The notes under the pieces: generated by a model
What the model saw: only the letters and a program-made list of their open reading frames with translations
Told to the model about the DNA's origin: nothing
The model's database searches: none
Assembly (NCBI RefSeq): GCF_003820355.1
Contig: NZ_RPOK01000004.1
Span: forward strand, 372,001-436,000
Source of the DNA: Paralteromonas sediminis
GTDB taxonomy: Bacteria > Pseudomonadota > Gammaproteobacteria > Enterobacterales > Alteromonadaceae
Length of the DNA: 64,000 nt
Reading direction: 5' to 3'
Shown here: positions 1 to 9,021 of the stretch, one piece after another
How the letters are laid out: every line of letters begins with the position of its first letter
Numbering within the stretch: the stretch's first letter is position 1
Position numbers and translations under genes: made by a program

Positions 1-2203
1 AATCTAATAAAGAATATATATTGAGTGGTTCAAAATACGTTTTGTTAAAACATTGAGTATGTTCATTGGCTCTTGCATCGGACGCATCAAGAACCTGATG
101 ACTGACGATATAATCAAAGTATTGCGGAAAATCTGTAGCCTTTAACTCGTTACCGTTTGATACCTGATCATTTTCATCAAGGCATGTTAAACACTTGATG
201 CTTGAATAGTTTTCTTTAAATAGCCATAAACTCACTCTATCCGCTTTGGGGATTAACCTTTTAAGCTCAACGCATATTGCATTTAACTTTTCTTTTGAAT
301 TGACTTCTGGGTTACTTATAGCGGTAGCGAAGCTTTTGAGATTCAATAGGTTGGGATTGAAAATATTAAGAAGGCTATTAAGTTTCTCTTTATCAAAAGG
401 CTTCATTAAATACCCATTCATACCAATAGATAAATAATGCTCGATATCCTCTCTCATCGTATTGGCAGTCATTGCAACGATTGGAATTGCTTTTCCTTTG
501 TCCAGCTTCCGAATTTGTTTCGTTGCTTGTACTCCATCCATTTCAGGCATTTGTATATCCATTAAAATCAAATCTACAGGGTGCTGTTTTAAATGCTCAA
601 CACACTGCTTACCATTTTCTACTAATACAACTTTGGCATTATGAGTTTCAAGCATGTTAGCCACAATGAGTTGATTGATTTTATTGTCTTCTGCGACAAG
701 CACTGAAGCGCCTTTCAAATCAACGACTGCCTTCTGTTTTTTGTCTACGTTATTAAGTTGAGAGACGATAAAGTTTTGTTGATATATGAATGTTGAGCCT
801 TCGTGTTCTGCACTCTTAAAATCGAGCTTACCATTCATAAGTTCAGCTAGTTTGGCGCAAATAGATAAGCCTAAACCAGTACCCCCATACTTCCTTGATG
901 TTGACTTATCAGCTTGGTGAAAGTCTTGGAACAAAGCATTTTGAGCTTTCTTACTTATACCAATACCCGTATCAATAACCTGAAACTGAAGAGTTTCTTT
1001 ACCTTCATGAGACTCTAAAACATCAATTTTGAGGGTGACTTTGCCTGACTCAGTAAATTTAACTGCGTTGGAACATAAATTATTGATTATTTGAGATACA
1101 CGAACAGGATCACCAATAAGCACATTGCTAATGTTTGGTGATAGGTCGGTGACAAATTGTATGCCTTTGTCACTAGCCATTCGTAACATAGGTTTTTCGA
1201 CAGAATTTATAAGTTCCTGTAGGTTAAAATCGATGTTTTCTATTTCAAGTTTACCTGCATCTATTTTGGCAAAATCTAAAATATCATTAACGATGTTGGT
1301 TAAAATTTGAGTAGAGCTCAAAATGCTTTTAAGTGCGTTGTTTTTTTCTTCTTTGGTCTCTCCCTCAATTGCGAATTCAGCTAAATTTAAAATACCATGA
1401 AGTGGCGTTCTTAACTCATGAGACATATTGGCAAAAAATCGATTTCGAGATAAAAGTGCATCTTGAGCCTTTAATTCAGCATTCTTCAAATCAGTAACGT
1501 CTGTGTGGGTGCCTGTAAAGCGAATCGGTCCGCCATTATTATCCCACTCAACAACTCGGCCTCGGTCTAAGATGTAACGCCAGTTACCATCAGTATGTTT
1601 CATACGATGCAGGTTTTCATAAAAATCAACTTTACCTTCCATGTGAGCTGTAATATCAGCGAAACACCCTTCAATATCGTCCGGGTGAACTCTGTCCTGC
1701 CAGTCTGATAAGGTTTGAGTTAAGTCAGATAACTTCAAGCCAAGCATGTCAGCCCATCGTTCGTCAAAAGTGACATCATTAGTCTGCGGGTTCCAGTCCC
1801 ACATACCTAAACGCGTCCCCTCTAATACAAGTTCTAAACGCTGTTGAATTATTTGACTAGTATTCTTCTCTTCTTCAAGTTGTGTAACATCCGTCAAAAA
1901 AGAAACGGGAGGTGAATCAATTTGAAAAACGATTTCTTCTTTTATATAACGAACTTTCCCGTCGTTGTCTTTTATCTCATAGGTTGGGACTATTAATGTA
2001 GAGTTGTGGTTGGCATCAATCATTTCTTTTCTAATCAATGCTGATTCATTATTGAGGTTGATTGAAAATTCACCACCTTTGGATAACTGCAATAGGGTTA
2101 ATGCATTTTTAGAAAATTCGCCAATGCTATCACAGTGGTTGCTATTCCACTTTATGGCGAATATGTTGGATGTTTGACTAATTAAATTGAATGAATTGTC
2201 CAA
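1..2203 (-). CDS. Hybrid sensor histidine kinase (PAS-PAS-HisKA-HATPase-REC-GAF), 3' end outside window
   Basis: Partial gene; 734 codons are visible and the reading frame is still open at the left edge. Reading the minus strand gives a short PAS-like region (about 10-110), a second PAS/PAC domain (about 115-240, with GMWDWNP and HPDD), a HisKA box NMSHELRTPLHG with the phospho-accepting His at about 262, a HATPase with N, G1 (DTGIGIS) and G2 (GGTGLGLSI) boxes, and a receiver domain with DIQMPEMDG (Asp about 549) and KPF. After the receiver comes a GAF-like region ending in FEPLNIYSLLD at the edge. No transmembrane segment is visible, so it is probably a cytoplasmic sensor. No in-frame ATG precedes the first PAS, and an in-frame TAG lies eight codons upstream, so TTG at 2203 is chosen, with GGAAA about 10 bases upstream. 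The GAF after REC is unusual. The region looks AT-richer than the rest of the window (not computed). The signal is unknown. Confidence 0.85.
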   Translation of the reverse strand, partial: MDNSFNLISQTSNIFAIKWNSNHCDSIGEFSKNALTLLQLSKGGEFSINLNNESALIRKEMIDANHNSTLIVPTYEIKDNDGKVRYIKEEIVFQIDSPPVSFLTDVTQLEEEKNTSQIIQQRLELVLEGTRLGMWDWNPQTNDVTFDERWADMLGLKLSDLTQTLSDWQDRVHPDDIEGCFADITAHMEGKVDFYENLHRMKHTDGNWRYILDRGRVVEWDNNGGPIRFTGTHTDVTDLKNAELKAQDALLSRNRFFANMSHELRTPLHGILNLAEFAIEGETKEEKNNALKSILSSTQILTNIVNDILDFAKIDAGKLEIENIDFNLQELINSVEKPMLRMASDKGIQFVTDLSPNISNVLIGDPVRVSQIINNLCSNAVKFTESGKVTLKIDVLESHEGKETLQFQVIDTGIGISKKAQNALFQDFHQADKSTSRKYGGTGLGLSICAKLAELMNGKLDFKSAEHEGSTFIYQQNFIVSQLNNVDKKQKAVVDLKGASVLVAEDNKINQLIVANMLETHNAKVVLVENGKQCVEHLKQHPVDLILMDIQMPEMDGVQATKQIRKLDKGKAIPIVAMTANTMREDIEHYLSIGMNGYLMKPFDKEKLNSLLNIFNPNLLNLKSFATAISNPEVNSKEKLNAICVELKRLIPKADRVSLWLFKENYSSIKCLTCLDENDQVSNGNELKATDFPQYFDYIVSHQVLDASDARANEHTQCFNKTYFEPLNIYSLLD

Positions 2204-2461
2204 AATACCGCGTTTCCAAAAGCACTAATTCGTTAAGTATAAACAAATAAGAAAAATAGTATAAAAAACTTGAAGTGTAGTTACTCATGTTAAGTTAGTG
2301 TGTGGGGGGACGTCCGTTATTTTGATTTTATTCCTTAAATGGCACACTAACCGAATGACCGGAATTGGCACAATGCTGCCGAAAGAAAACCAAAAACTGA
2401 ACGTCTGCTGTTGGTCTTTTACTGCCCGTCAGGTTAAATCGAAGTTCACTTTGTGATGATA

Positions 2462-3244
2462 CTACTCATTATATTCACTACGTTCGATAATATCTTCAAT
2501 GACCCCTTTTGCATTTAGCTGTTCTGCGGCATGTTTTAGCTGAGATAAATAGTGAATAGCCGGGGACTTTTTCGATACCGCAATACTGGCTGTATAACTA
2601 GTGTGAAGTGCATAATTTGACGCCACAAAAACAGGTGATCCCATTAAAGCAGCATCCAATTCAATGTTCACGTACTCAGAGGCAAATACAGCGTCAACTT
2701 CATGCCTGGCGGCCATGGTAAACGCTTGCTTAATCGAGTCCACTTCTTTGATCGTAGTGTTAGTTAATAAAGGAGCAATATCTTCCGAGTAAGCAAAACC
2801 TTCCACCATAGCAACCGTTAGGCCGTCCAGGTCAGATAGGTTATTGATTTCAAGGTTTCGCATACTCAGTGAAAAAAAGCGTTTTTTAAACGCCTTCATA
2901 TAAGGCACAAACTCCATGTAGGGTGCGCGTGAGGACGTTTCCACCAGCCCTATCATGATGTCAGTGCTGCCCTCCTTCATGCGTGACAGACAGCGTTTAA
3001 ACGCAACATTGCCAGAAAACTCCGGCGTAAACCCCGCTACCTTACCGAGCGCTTTTGTTATTTGAATATTTTGACCTCTGGGCGGCTGACCATCTTCAAA
3101 TATTTGCCTGGGAGGAAAGTGATCCATACACACCTTAAATATAGGTCGCTCCTCTGCATGAGCTGCATGCAGCACGCTTATAGACAAAAGGAAAAGGCAT
3201 CGTAATAACGGGGCAATAGACAAGGGCATTTCTCTTTTTAACAC
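2462..3244 (-). CDS. Periplasmic solute-binding protein, family 3 (amino-acid type), orphan
   Basis: A 260-residue protein with a Sec signal peptide (hydrophobic LLRCLFLLSISVLHAAHA, cleavage near residue 30) followed by a type 2 periplasmic binding fold of the SBP_bac_3 family. Typical features are the early aromatic/proline ligand segment CMDHFPPRQ, the domain-swap region around MIGLVETSSRAPYMEF and the late segment DAVFASEYVNIEL. Family members bind polar amino acids for ABC importers, but no permease or ATPase gene lies nearby. It may therefore be an orphan binding protein, or one of the Alteromonadales paralogues of unknown ligand. The upstream ATG at residue 1 and the one at residue 6 (MPLSIAP) are both possible starts. 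The nearest upstream gene is more than 400 bases away, so it is probably monocistronic. Confidence 0.75.
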   Translation of the reverse strand: MLKREMPLSIAPLLRCLFLLSISVLHAAHAEERPIFKVCMDHFPPRQIFEDGQPPRGQNIQITKALGKVAGFTPEFSGNVAFKRCLSRMKEGSTDIMIGLVETSSRAPYMEFVPYMKAFKKRFFSLSMRNLEINNLSDLDGLTVAMVEGFAYSEDIAPLLTNTTIKEVDSIKQAFTMAARHEVDAVFASEYVNIELDAALMGSPVFVASNYALHTSYTASIAVSKKSPAIHYLSQLKHAAEQLNAKGVIEDIIERSEYNE

Positions 3245-3368
3245 ACGTGCTCATTCAGGAGTATGTTGACGGCGAGCTAGATAATAAGGCGCATTCTCAT
3301 TAAGAGCAATTGTCCCGTGATACTAATTACCCGTTAAAGGTAATGGAAAGTGATACATTCTTACTTAA

Positions 3369-3506
3369 TCAAGTACCTATTTCATAACAACAGAATACTC
3401 ATCGTATACATCTGGGCATTTTAAACGCATTCTGGACACGCCAGCTTATGTTGAAGGGTTTATTCAGCTGGCAAAAGAAAGTGCGTCGACTATTCATACT
3501 AACTAA
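3369..3506 (+). pseudogene. Possible coding remnant inside a 437-base gap
   Basis: The gap 3245-3681 holds no intact gene. One frame open from 3369 to the TAA at 3506 reads like protein in its second half (GHFKRILDTPAYVEGFIQL followed by AKESAS), but it has no ATG, GTG or TTG start in a sensible place and no recognised domain. It could be the 3' end of a decayed gene or chance. A C-rich stretch near 3580 (CCCCCTCCCC) precedes the next gene. Nothing else was recognised. Confidence 0.2.
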
Positions 3507-3681
3507 TTAAGACGAATGTATAGACGATGAAAGAGGCAATAGTTCGTTTTTTTCTGTCTATCTAGGTTCTATCAATACCCCCTCCCCTTACTAGAAACGT
3601 ATTCATTGACCTGAATCAACACATTTATTTTTAAAAAACCTAGTCTACACTTAGGCGAAAAGGGGCAAACGGATAGTAGCT

Positions 3682-3909
3682 ATGTATGCTATTTCAATAA
3701 AAGACGAGGAACTGCTTCCTCTTTCCAAACAAATGGACTTGTTTGAAGGTCATTGTCAGCAATCAGGGCTCTGTGCCAACGAGGGCGAGTTTGAGCGTAT
3801 CAAGAAGCAACTAAACAGAGACTTCACCAGAAAAGTGATCACGCTTGCTGACTTTATAACCTTAAGTCTTCGGCTGTCCAAGTACTCTGCCAATCCCCTG
3901 AATCATTAA
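3682..3909 (+). CDS. Small hypothetical protein, 75 aa
   Basis: Not recognised. A 75-residue acidic/neutral protein with no signal peptide or membrane segment. It contains two cysteines (GHCQQSGLC) and a helical amphipathic middle (EFERIKKQLNRDFTRK). AAAAGGGG lies about 20 bases before the ATG, which is rather far for a ribosome binding site. Its stop codon overlaps by four bases the end of the convergent gene at 3906-4535. It is kept as a gene because the upstream A/T-rich region looks promoter-like and the composition is protein-like, but expression is unproven. Confidence 0.45.
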   Translation: MYAISIKDEELLPLSKQMDLFEGHCQQSGLCANEGEFERIKKQLNRDFTRKVITLADFITLSLRLSKYSANPLNH

Positions 3910-4535
3910 GATTGTTGAGGTTCTTTAAACTGTTCCCTACGGGTTTCATTGTGTACTGCACTGCGCGCTTGTTCGTTCAAATGTGCGGCCATTAAGCGAC
4001 TATCTATTAGCGCTGCGTTACTCTGCTTGTTGATGTTCACTAGCGGCTCACCAACCTGTAAATACTTAGGCTTTAACTGGCAAGCTTGCCAGTATTTTCT
4101 TAGGTAGCGCTGACATTTTTGTTCAACGTAAGTGCGATAATCCTCATCAGACATCCAGCCTTCCGTCAAATTAAGTCCGAGCTGTTTGGGCAATGCATTG
4201 GAGTGGTCGTCCAGCACACCTAAGATTCTGAGATTGTCACAGCCCGCGTTATTTTTAAGATAGCATCGCCATGGATACTCAATATACAGTACGTTAGGTA
4301 AATGCGGACGTTTACTAAAAGGTGAACGTGTTTCAACGTTTCCCCGCCAGTCTAGCACTAGCTTAACTCCTTTATTGCTGGTTTCCTGATCGAGGAAATA
4401 GCCTTTGCGAAAAGAGTAGCAACACAAGCCCGGCCCACCGCGTTTAAGTTTAGGTAAAGCTGAATTGGGTAAAAACGTTGGACAATTTAATAACCGTTGC
4501 GCGACAAATGCACTGGTCACATGAAAAATTTTCAT
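3906..4535 (-). CDS. Hypothetical protein, 209 aa
   Basis: Not recognised. A basic 209-residue protein, no clear signal peptide or transmembrane helix. It has eight cysteines spread through the first three quarters (for example GLCCYSF, YPWRCYL, AGCDNL, QKCQRY, QACQLK) and many aromatic residues, which may mean metal binding or only chance. The tail after residue 160 is polar (LNEQARSAVHNETRREQF). It is transcribed divergently from the SDR gene at 4818 across a 282-base intergenic region and converges with the 75-residue ORF, the stops overlapping. The start ATG (MKIFHVTS) has only a weak Shine-Dalgarno. Confidence 0.55.
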   Translation of the reverse strand: MKIFHVTSAFVAQRLLNCPTFLPNSALPKLKRGGPGLCCYSFRKGYFLDQETSNKGVKLVLDWRGNVETRSPFSKRPHLPNVLYIEYPWRCYLKNNAGCDNLRILGVLDDHSNALPKQLGLNLTEGWMSDEDYRTYVEQKCQRYLRKYWQACQLKPKYLQVGEPLVNINKQSNAALIDSRLMAAHLNEQARSAVHNETRREQFKEPQQS

Positions 4536-4777
4536 TTTGTTATTCCACTAAAAGTAAGACCCTTCTCCCTTTACATCTAACGCTTTTATTATTTTTTTTG
4601 TGCCTCTAAAACGTAGTAAACACAACCTTTTTCATCAACTGTGAACAATCAGATAAATCCGTTGCATTGACGTTTAACCGAACGAGCATTTATGTAGAGC
4701 TGGCTATTTAGCCACTCTAAACAGATAGTTTGGTAGCATTTATCAGTGTATTTAGTTTGAAGCATGGCTATTATGCT

Positions 4778-4797
4778 GGGTTGCAAATACGCAACCC
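4778..4797 (+). other. Stem-loop just upstream of the SDR gene
   Basis: GGGTTGC and GCAACCC form a perfect 7-bp stem around AAATAC in the 5' leader, about 20 bases before the SDR start codon. It is followed by A-rich sequence, not a T run, so it does not look like a terminator. The rest of 4536-4817 is A/T-rich and must hold the divergent promoters; no confident -35/-10 pair was chosen. Confidence 0.35.
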
Positions 4798-4817
4798 CTA
4801 CATAAAAGAAGAAGACT

Positions 4818-5564
4818 ATGTCTATTGAACAAACTCACATCGTCATTACCGGCGCTGCCAGCGGCATTGGAAAAGCGATGGCTGAACACTTCACTGCCCG
4901 TGGCATGCATGTCGCGCTGCTTGACAGAAACCAACAACAATTAGATAAATTGGCCCAAGATTTACCTAATAGCCTGCCCATTTGTGTAGATATTGCCGAT
5001 GAGACACAAGTCGACGCGTGTTTCGAACGCATCATGTCGCAGTTCGGTAAAATCGACATGTTGTTAAACAATGCTGGCGTGTTGAACGATGGACTACTAC
5101 TTAAAGTCAAGGACGGTAAAGTAGTTAATCGGTTATCTGTTAGTGCCTGGCAATCTACTTTGGATGTGAATCTTACCGGTACTTTCCTTTGTGGGAGGGC
5201 GGCGGCTAGTCATATGGCAACAAATGGTGGCGGCGTCATAATCAATGTATCCTCAGTCGCCAGAGCGGGTAATAAGGGGCAAACCGCCTATTCTGCTAGC
5301 AAGGCGGGCGTAGTGGCACTCACGGCGACCTGGGCAGCCGAGTTGTGTGATTATGGGATCAGAGTCGCTGCCATCGCACCCGGTTTTGTCGACACACCGA
5401 TGATTCAACAAATGCGTCCGGATATGCTTGAAATGATGGTGAGTAAAGTACCCGTCAAGCGTGTCGCTAAATTAGCAGAGATGGCCGACGCCATCACTTT
5501 TATTATGGAAAATGACTACTTTAACGGCAAAATATTAGAATTAGACGGCGGTTTACGCTTCTGA
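4818..5564 (+). CDS. Short-chain dehydrogenase/reductase (classical SDR)
   Basis: A 248-residue NAD(P)(H)-dependent oxidoreductase with all classical SDR motifs: the Rossmann motif TGAASGIG (11-18), an acidic residue after beta-2 (ALLDRN, Asp36, which favours NAD over NADP), NNAG (84-87), catalytic Ser146 in INVSSVARAG, and Tyr158/Lys162 in YSASK. The late segment APGFVDTPM is also standard. The length is typical for FabG-like 3-oxoacyl or hydroxyacyl dehydrogenases. The substrate cannot be read from the sequence. The purine-rich AAGAAGAAG stretch precedes the ATG. It lies 23 bases upstream of glnE on the same strand, so the two may be co-transcribed, although no functional link is obvious. 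Confidence 0.9.
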   Translation: MSIEQTHIVITGAASGIGKAMAEHFTARGMHVALLDRNQQQLDKLAQDLPNSLPICVDIADETQVDACFERIMSQFGKIDMLLNNAGVLNDGLLLKVKDGKVVNRLSVSAWQSTLDVNLTGTFLCGRAAASHMATNGGGVIINVSSVARAGNKGQTAYSASKAGVVALTATWAAELCDYGIRVAAIAPGFVDTPMIQQMRPDMLEMMVSKVPVKRVAKLAEMADAITFIMENDYFNGKILELDGGLRF

Positions 5565-5587
5565 GTCGAACGCTTTTGAGGAAATGC

Positions 5588-8386
5588 ATGACTTCAATAA
5601 CGGAAAATGACACTGATTTGATAAAAAAAGCATTTGCATGCAGCAATTATCTGGCTGCGCTTTGCGAACGTGATGACACGGTGTTGACGACCTTGCTAAA
5701 TGGCCAAGGTACGCCTTATTTGGAAGAAGCGCTTCACCTCAAAGCGCTCGAGGCTTTTACTGAACATTGTGACTCAGAAGTCCATTTGATGTCGGCGCTT
5801 CGGGCCTATCATGCTCAACATACCGCTCGTATTATTTGGTACGACGTTATTGTTCAGCAACCTATTAAGCATTCACTCACGCAAGTGTCTGTGCTTGCCA
5901 ATGCCATTATTCTCACTGCCTATAACTGGTTGTATACGTCGCTGACACAGCGTTATGGCATACCGCAGGCAAGACAGCCTATGTGCATACTGGCCATGGG
6001 CAAACTAGGCGGCCATGAGCTTAATTTTTCATCTGACATTGATCTTATTTTTGCCTATCCGGAAAAAGGGGAAACACACGGAGGGCGAAAGCAGGTCGAG
6101 CATCAAGTCTTTTTCACCAAGCTCGCACAAAAGCTGATACATGTTCTGGATACAGTGACTACTGAGGGGCGCCTATATCGAGTTGATATGCGTCTGCGTC
6201 CTTTTGGTGAGAGTGGCCCTCTGGTCGCCCATTTTGACGCACTGGAAGATTACTACCATGAGCAAGCACGGGAATGGGAACGGTTTGCCCTGATGAAAGC
6301 CCGTATTATCAATCCCCCCACCAAAGATACTGACACCCTGTACAATATCATCAGGCCTTTTGTATATAAAAAATACCTCGACTTCACCACGCTGGATGCG
6401 CTTCGGGATATCAAACAGATGATCAACGCCGAGACTCGACGTCGGCGACTTGCCAACAACATTAAGCTGGGTAGAGGCGGAATACGTGAAGCGGAATTCT
6501 TCGTACAATGCTTTCAGATGATCCACGGTGGTAGACATCCGAGCCTACAAGTTAAAAACTGGCTAAAGGCCTGCGAGAAGCTTGCTCAGGAAGGGCATAT
6601 TGCCACTGAAACCCAGCAGGCGATAACACAGGCTTATTGCGTTTTGCGAAAGGTAGAACACGCCCTACAACAAGTGAATAATGAGCAAACTCAGTCACTG
6701 CCGACCGACCCGCTACACTGGCAAAAAATCGTATTAAGTACTGGTTATGAGAGCCAGGCATCACTGGAACACGACATTGCTAAAGCCAGAGAAACCATTC
6801 ATGATCTGTTTGCTGAACTCTTTGCACAACCCGATGAGGACGTCGACACTGAATCCGCACTTTATCAGTTTTGTGTGGATGCCTGGCAACTGGATTTGTC
6901 AGAACAGGAACTCAATGACACGGGCCAGTCTGTAATAGATACCCACCTGGTTTCCCAGTTCCATACGATTATTTCTGGGTTGAAGAAAACTGTGCTTACC
7001 TCACGAGCGGGGACGAGGGGACGTCAACAACTCGACAAATTGATTCCTCTAATCCTTGAAGCGTTTTTAGAAAATGAAGACAAAGACTTTGTCGTTCTTG
7101 AGCGAATTTTCGCGCTAATCCATGCTGTTTTGGGCAGAACCACTTATCTGGATTTGCTACTGGAAAACCCCGATGTACGCAAACAACTTTTTCACCTTTG
7201 CCAGCTAAGCCCTTGGATTGCCGACCAGTTAAGGCAGTTTCCATTGCTGTTAGATGAATTGCTAGCGCCCATTTACTTACATAACCAAACAACGGACCTC
7301 GAGGCGAGTCGGCAAGAATATATCGGTGAGCTCAGGCAAGTGCTTCTGCGCATTGACCCTGATGATGAAGAGCAGCACATGGATGTGTTACGACAGTTCA
7401 AACTGTGTCAGCAGTTGCGAATAGCAGCAGCTGATATATTAGGCACGTTGCCAGTTGAAAAAGTGAGTGACAAACTGACAATGCTTGCTGAAGTCTTGTT
7501 GACCCATGTGATCAATACGGCGTTACATCAAATGGCAAAGCGATATGGCCTGCCAGAGTATCACGATATCCCAGGTCATGGATTTGCAGCCTTGGCTTAC
7601 GGCAAAATGGGAGGGTGGGAATTAGGCTATGGCTCGGACTTAGACTTAGTTTTTATCCATAATGCTCCGGCTGATAGTCAAACCACTGGGGCCAAACAAA
7701 TCAGTGCGCAACAGTTCTACATCAAAGTCGCACAACGCATCATGCATTTACTGAACACCAAAACCATTTTTGGTGAGTTATATGACACTGACCTGCGGCT
7801 TCGGCCTTCAGGCAACGCTGGCCTATTTTGTTGCCACGTTGACGGATTCACCCATTACCAGAATAACGATGCATGGACCTGGGAACACCAAGCACTGGTG
7901 CGAGCGAGGGCGGTATTTGGCGAGACGGAACTCATTGAAAAGTTCAACCTTACGCGACAAGCCATATTGTGCAAGACACGCGACGTTGAGGCGCTGAAGA
8001 TTGAAGTGTCGGACATGCGCAGAAAACTGTTCGAGCACTGGCAATCAGAAAAGGGAAAACAATCCTTTAAGCACGGTACCGGCGGGATCACAGATATTGA
8101 GTTCTTAAGCCAATATTGGGTATTGGCTTATTCACACCAAGACACTTCACTCACAAAATGGCAGGACAACCTGCGCATTATTGACGCAGCTTCATCAACG
8201 TCGTTGATCAGTGCAGAGCAGGCCGATGTGTTAAAGAAGGCGTATTTATGTCAGCGCAACGCACTGCATCACAGCACATTATTAGGGAAACTCGACCAGG
8301 CAGAAAGCGCAGAGATAAAACACATGCGTAAAGCTGTCAGCGAAGTATGGCAGGCTATTTTGCCTCCCTACAGTGCTGACGAATAA
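5588..8386 (+). CDS. glnE: Bifunctional glutamine synthetase adenylyltransferase/deadenylase
   Basis: A 932-residue protein close to the usual length of GlnE (about 946 in E. coli), which adds AMP to or removes it from glutamine synthetase in response to PII and glutamine. Two nucleotidyltransferase cores are visible. The N-terminal one has GKLGGHELNFSSDIDLIF (about residue 137) and belongs to the deadenylylating half; the C-terminal one has GKMGGWELGYGSDLDLVF (about 671) and belongs to the adenylylating half. Each is followed by a helical regulatory region, with the conserved segments VDMRLRPFGESGPL and TDLRLRPSGNAGL. The open frame extends to a TTG at 5576, but ATG 5588 with AGGA five bases upstream is the better start. 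The 3' end overlaps the convergent TcpQ-like gene by about 32 bases. No PII or glnA gene is in the window. Confidence 0.96.
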   Translation: MTSITENDTDLIKKAFACSNYLAALCERDDTVLTTLLNGQGTPYLEEALHLKALEAFTEHCDSEVHLMSALRAYHAQHTARIIWYDVIVQQPIKHSLTQVSVLANAIILTAYNWLYTSLTQRYGIPQARQPMCILAMGKLGGHELNFSSDIDLIFAYPEKGETHGGRKQVEHQVFFTKLAQKLIHVLDTVTTEGRLYRVDMRLRPFGESGPLVAHFDALEDYYHEQAREWERFALMKARIINPPTKDTDTLYNIIRPFVYKKYLDFTTLDALRDIKQMINAETRRRRLANNIKLGRGGIREAEFFVQCFQMIHGGRHPSLQVKNWLKACEKLAQEGHIATETQQAITQAYCVLRKVEHALQQVNNEQTQSLPTDPLHWQKIVLSTGYESQASLEHDIAKARETIHDLFAELFAQPDEDVDTESALYQFCVDAWQLDLSEQELNDTGQSVIDTHLVSQFHTIISGLKKTVLTSRAGTRGRQQLDKLIPLILEAFLENEDKDFVVLERIFALIHAVLGRTTYLDLLLENPDVRKQLFHLCQLSPWIADQLRQFPLLLDELLAPIYLHNQTTDLEASRQEYIGELRQVLLRIDPDDEEQHMDVLRQFKLCQQLRIAAADILGTLPVEKVSDKLTMLAEVLLTHVINTALHQMAKRYGLPEYHDIPGHGFAALAYGKMGGWELGYGSDLDLVFIHNAPADSQTTGAKQISAQQFYIKVAQRIMHLLNTKTIFGELYDTDLRLRPSGNAGLFCCHVDGFTHYQNNDAWTWEHQALVRARAVFGETELIEKFNLTRQAILCKTRDVEALKIEVSDMRRKLFEHWQSEKGKQSFKHGTGGITDIEFLSQYWVLAYSHQDTSLTKWQDNLRIIDAASSTSLISAEQADVLKKAYLCQRNALHHSTLLGKLDQAESAEIKHMRKAVSEVWQAILPPYSADE

Positions 8387-8969
8387 AGTCTGACTCATTG
8401 GTGGTAATGACTAAAGAGCGCTGATTCGGACAGAAGTACCCTTTAACTTTACCCTGAAAATTAGCGTCAATAGCACGGGCGATGTCAGCCACAGAGCCAA
8501 TCATATTGTTTTCCATTTGAAACTGATGCTTAACAATAAAATCTTCGTTCAAATCCCAAATCACCTGCATGCCCTCTTGTTGGGCATACTCGGAAATGGC
8601 TGATCTCAGTGTGTTACCAGCTTCAAAAGTCCTAAATTTATGCTCTCCAACCCAACCTCGACTAACAGGTTTGAGTTCGCTGGTCATTCCCATCAAGCGC
8701 TGCTCAAGCGGTTCATCAGCGTCTGGTACTGCAATAGTAAAATCACCGGTTGGCTCTCTAATAGGATCACTGGAAGACATTCGGAATTCGCGATAAAAGT
8801 CAGACAACCCCGTGTCTATCGAGCGCTTTTCTGGTGCCCCCTCGGGTTTGGGCGTGTCCTTATTGTCCTGACGCATAATCAGAACCACAGCGGCAAGCAC
8901 GACTAAAACCAATGCCAGGCCGATTTGCTTGGCCCAAAATGCGGTGCTTGAAAAACCTTTTTTGCTCAT
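8355..8969 (-). CDS. TcpQ-like C-terminal domain membrane-anchored protein
   Basis: A 204-residue protein with one N-terminal transmembrane helix (IGLALVLVVLAAVVLIM, about 16-32), a low-complexity polar linker, and a C-terminal domain (about 105-200) resembling the toxin co-regulated pilus biosynthesis Q (TcpQ/PilL C-terminal) family. Matching segments are AGNTLRSAISEYAQQEGMQV, WDLNEDFIV and the late VKGYFCPNQRSLVIT with a closing Cys at HCREA. Family members help secretin or pilus assembly in the periplasm, but no pilus genes are nearby, so the role here is unknown. Two cysteines near the end could form a disulfide. It overlaps the 3' end of glnE on the other strand. It may be transcribed with the acyltransferase gene upstream, 52 bases away. 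Confidence 0.6.
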   Translation of the reverse strand: MSKKGFSSTAFWAKQIGLALVLVVLAAVVLIMRQDNKDTPKPEGAPEKRSIDTGLSDFYREFRMSSSDPIREPTGDFTIAVPDADEPLEQRLMGMTSELKPVSRGWVGEHKFRTFEAGNTLRSAISEYAQQEGMQVIWDLNEDFIVKHQFQMENNMIGSVADIARAIDANFQGKVKGYFCPNQRSLVITTNESDFIRQHCREAK

Positions 8970-9021
8970 GCTAAACCACGCTCAGTCTATTGCTCGCCTA
9001 CTATAGAATTTAATTACGGCA

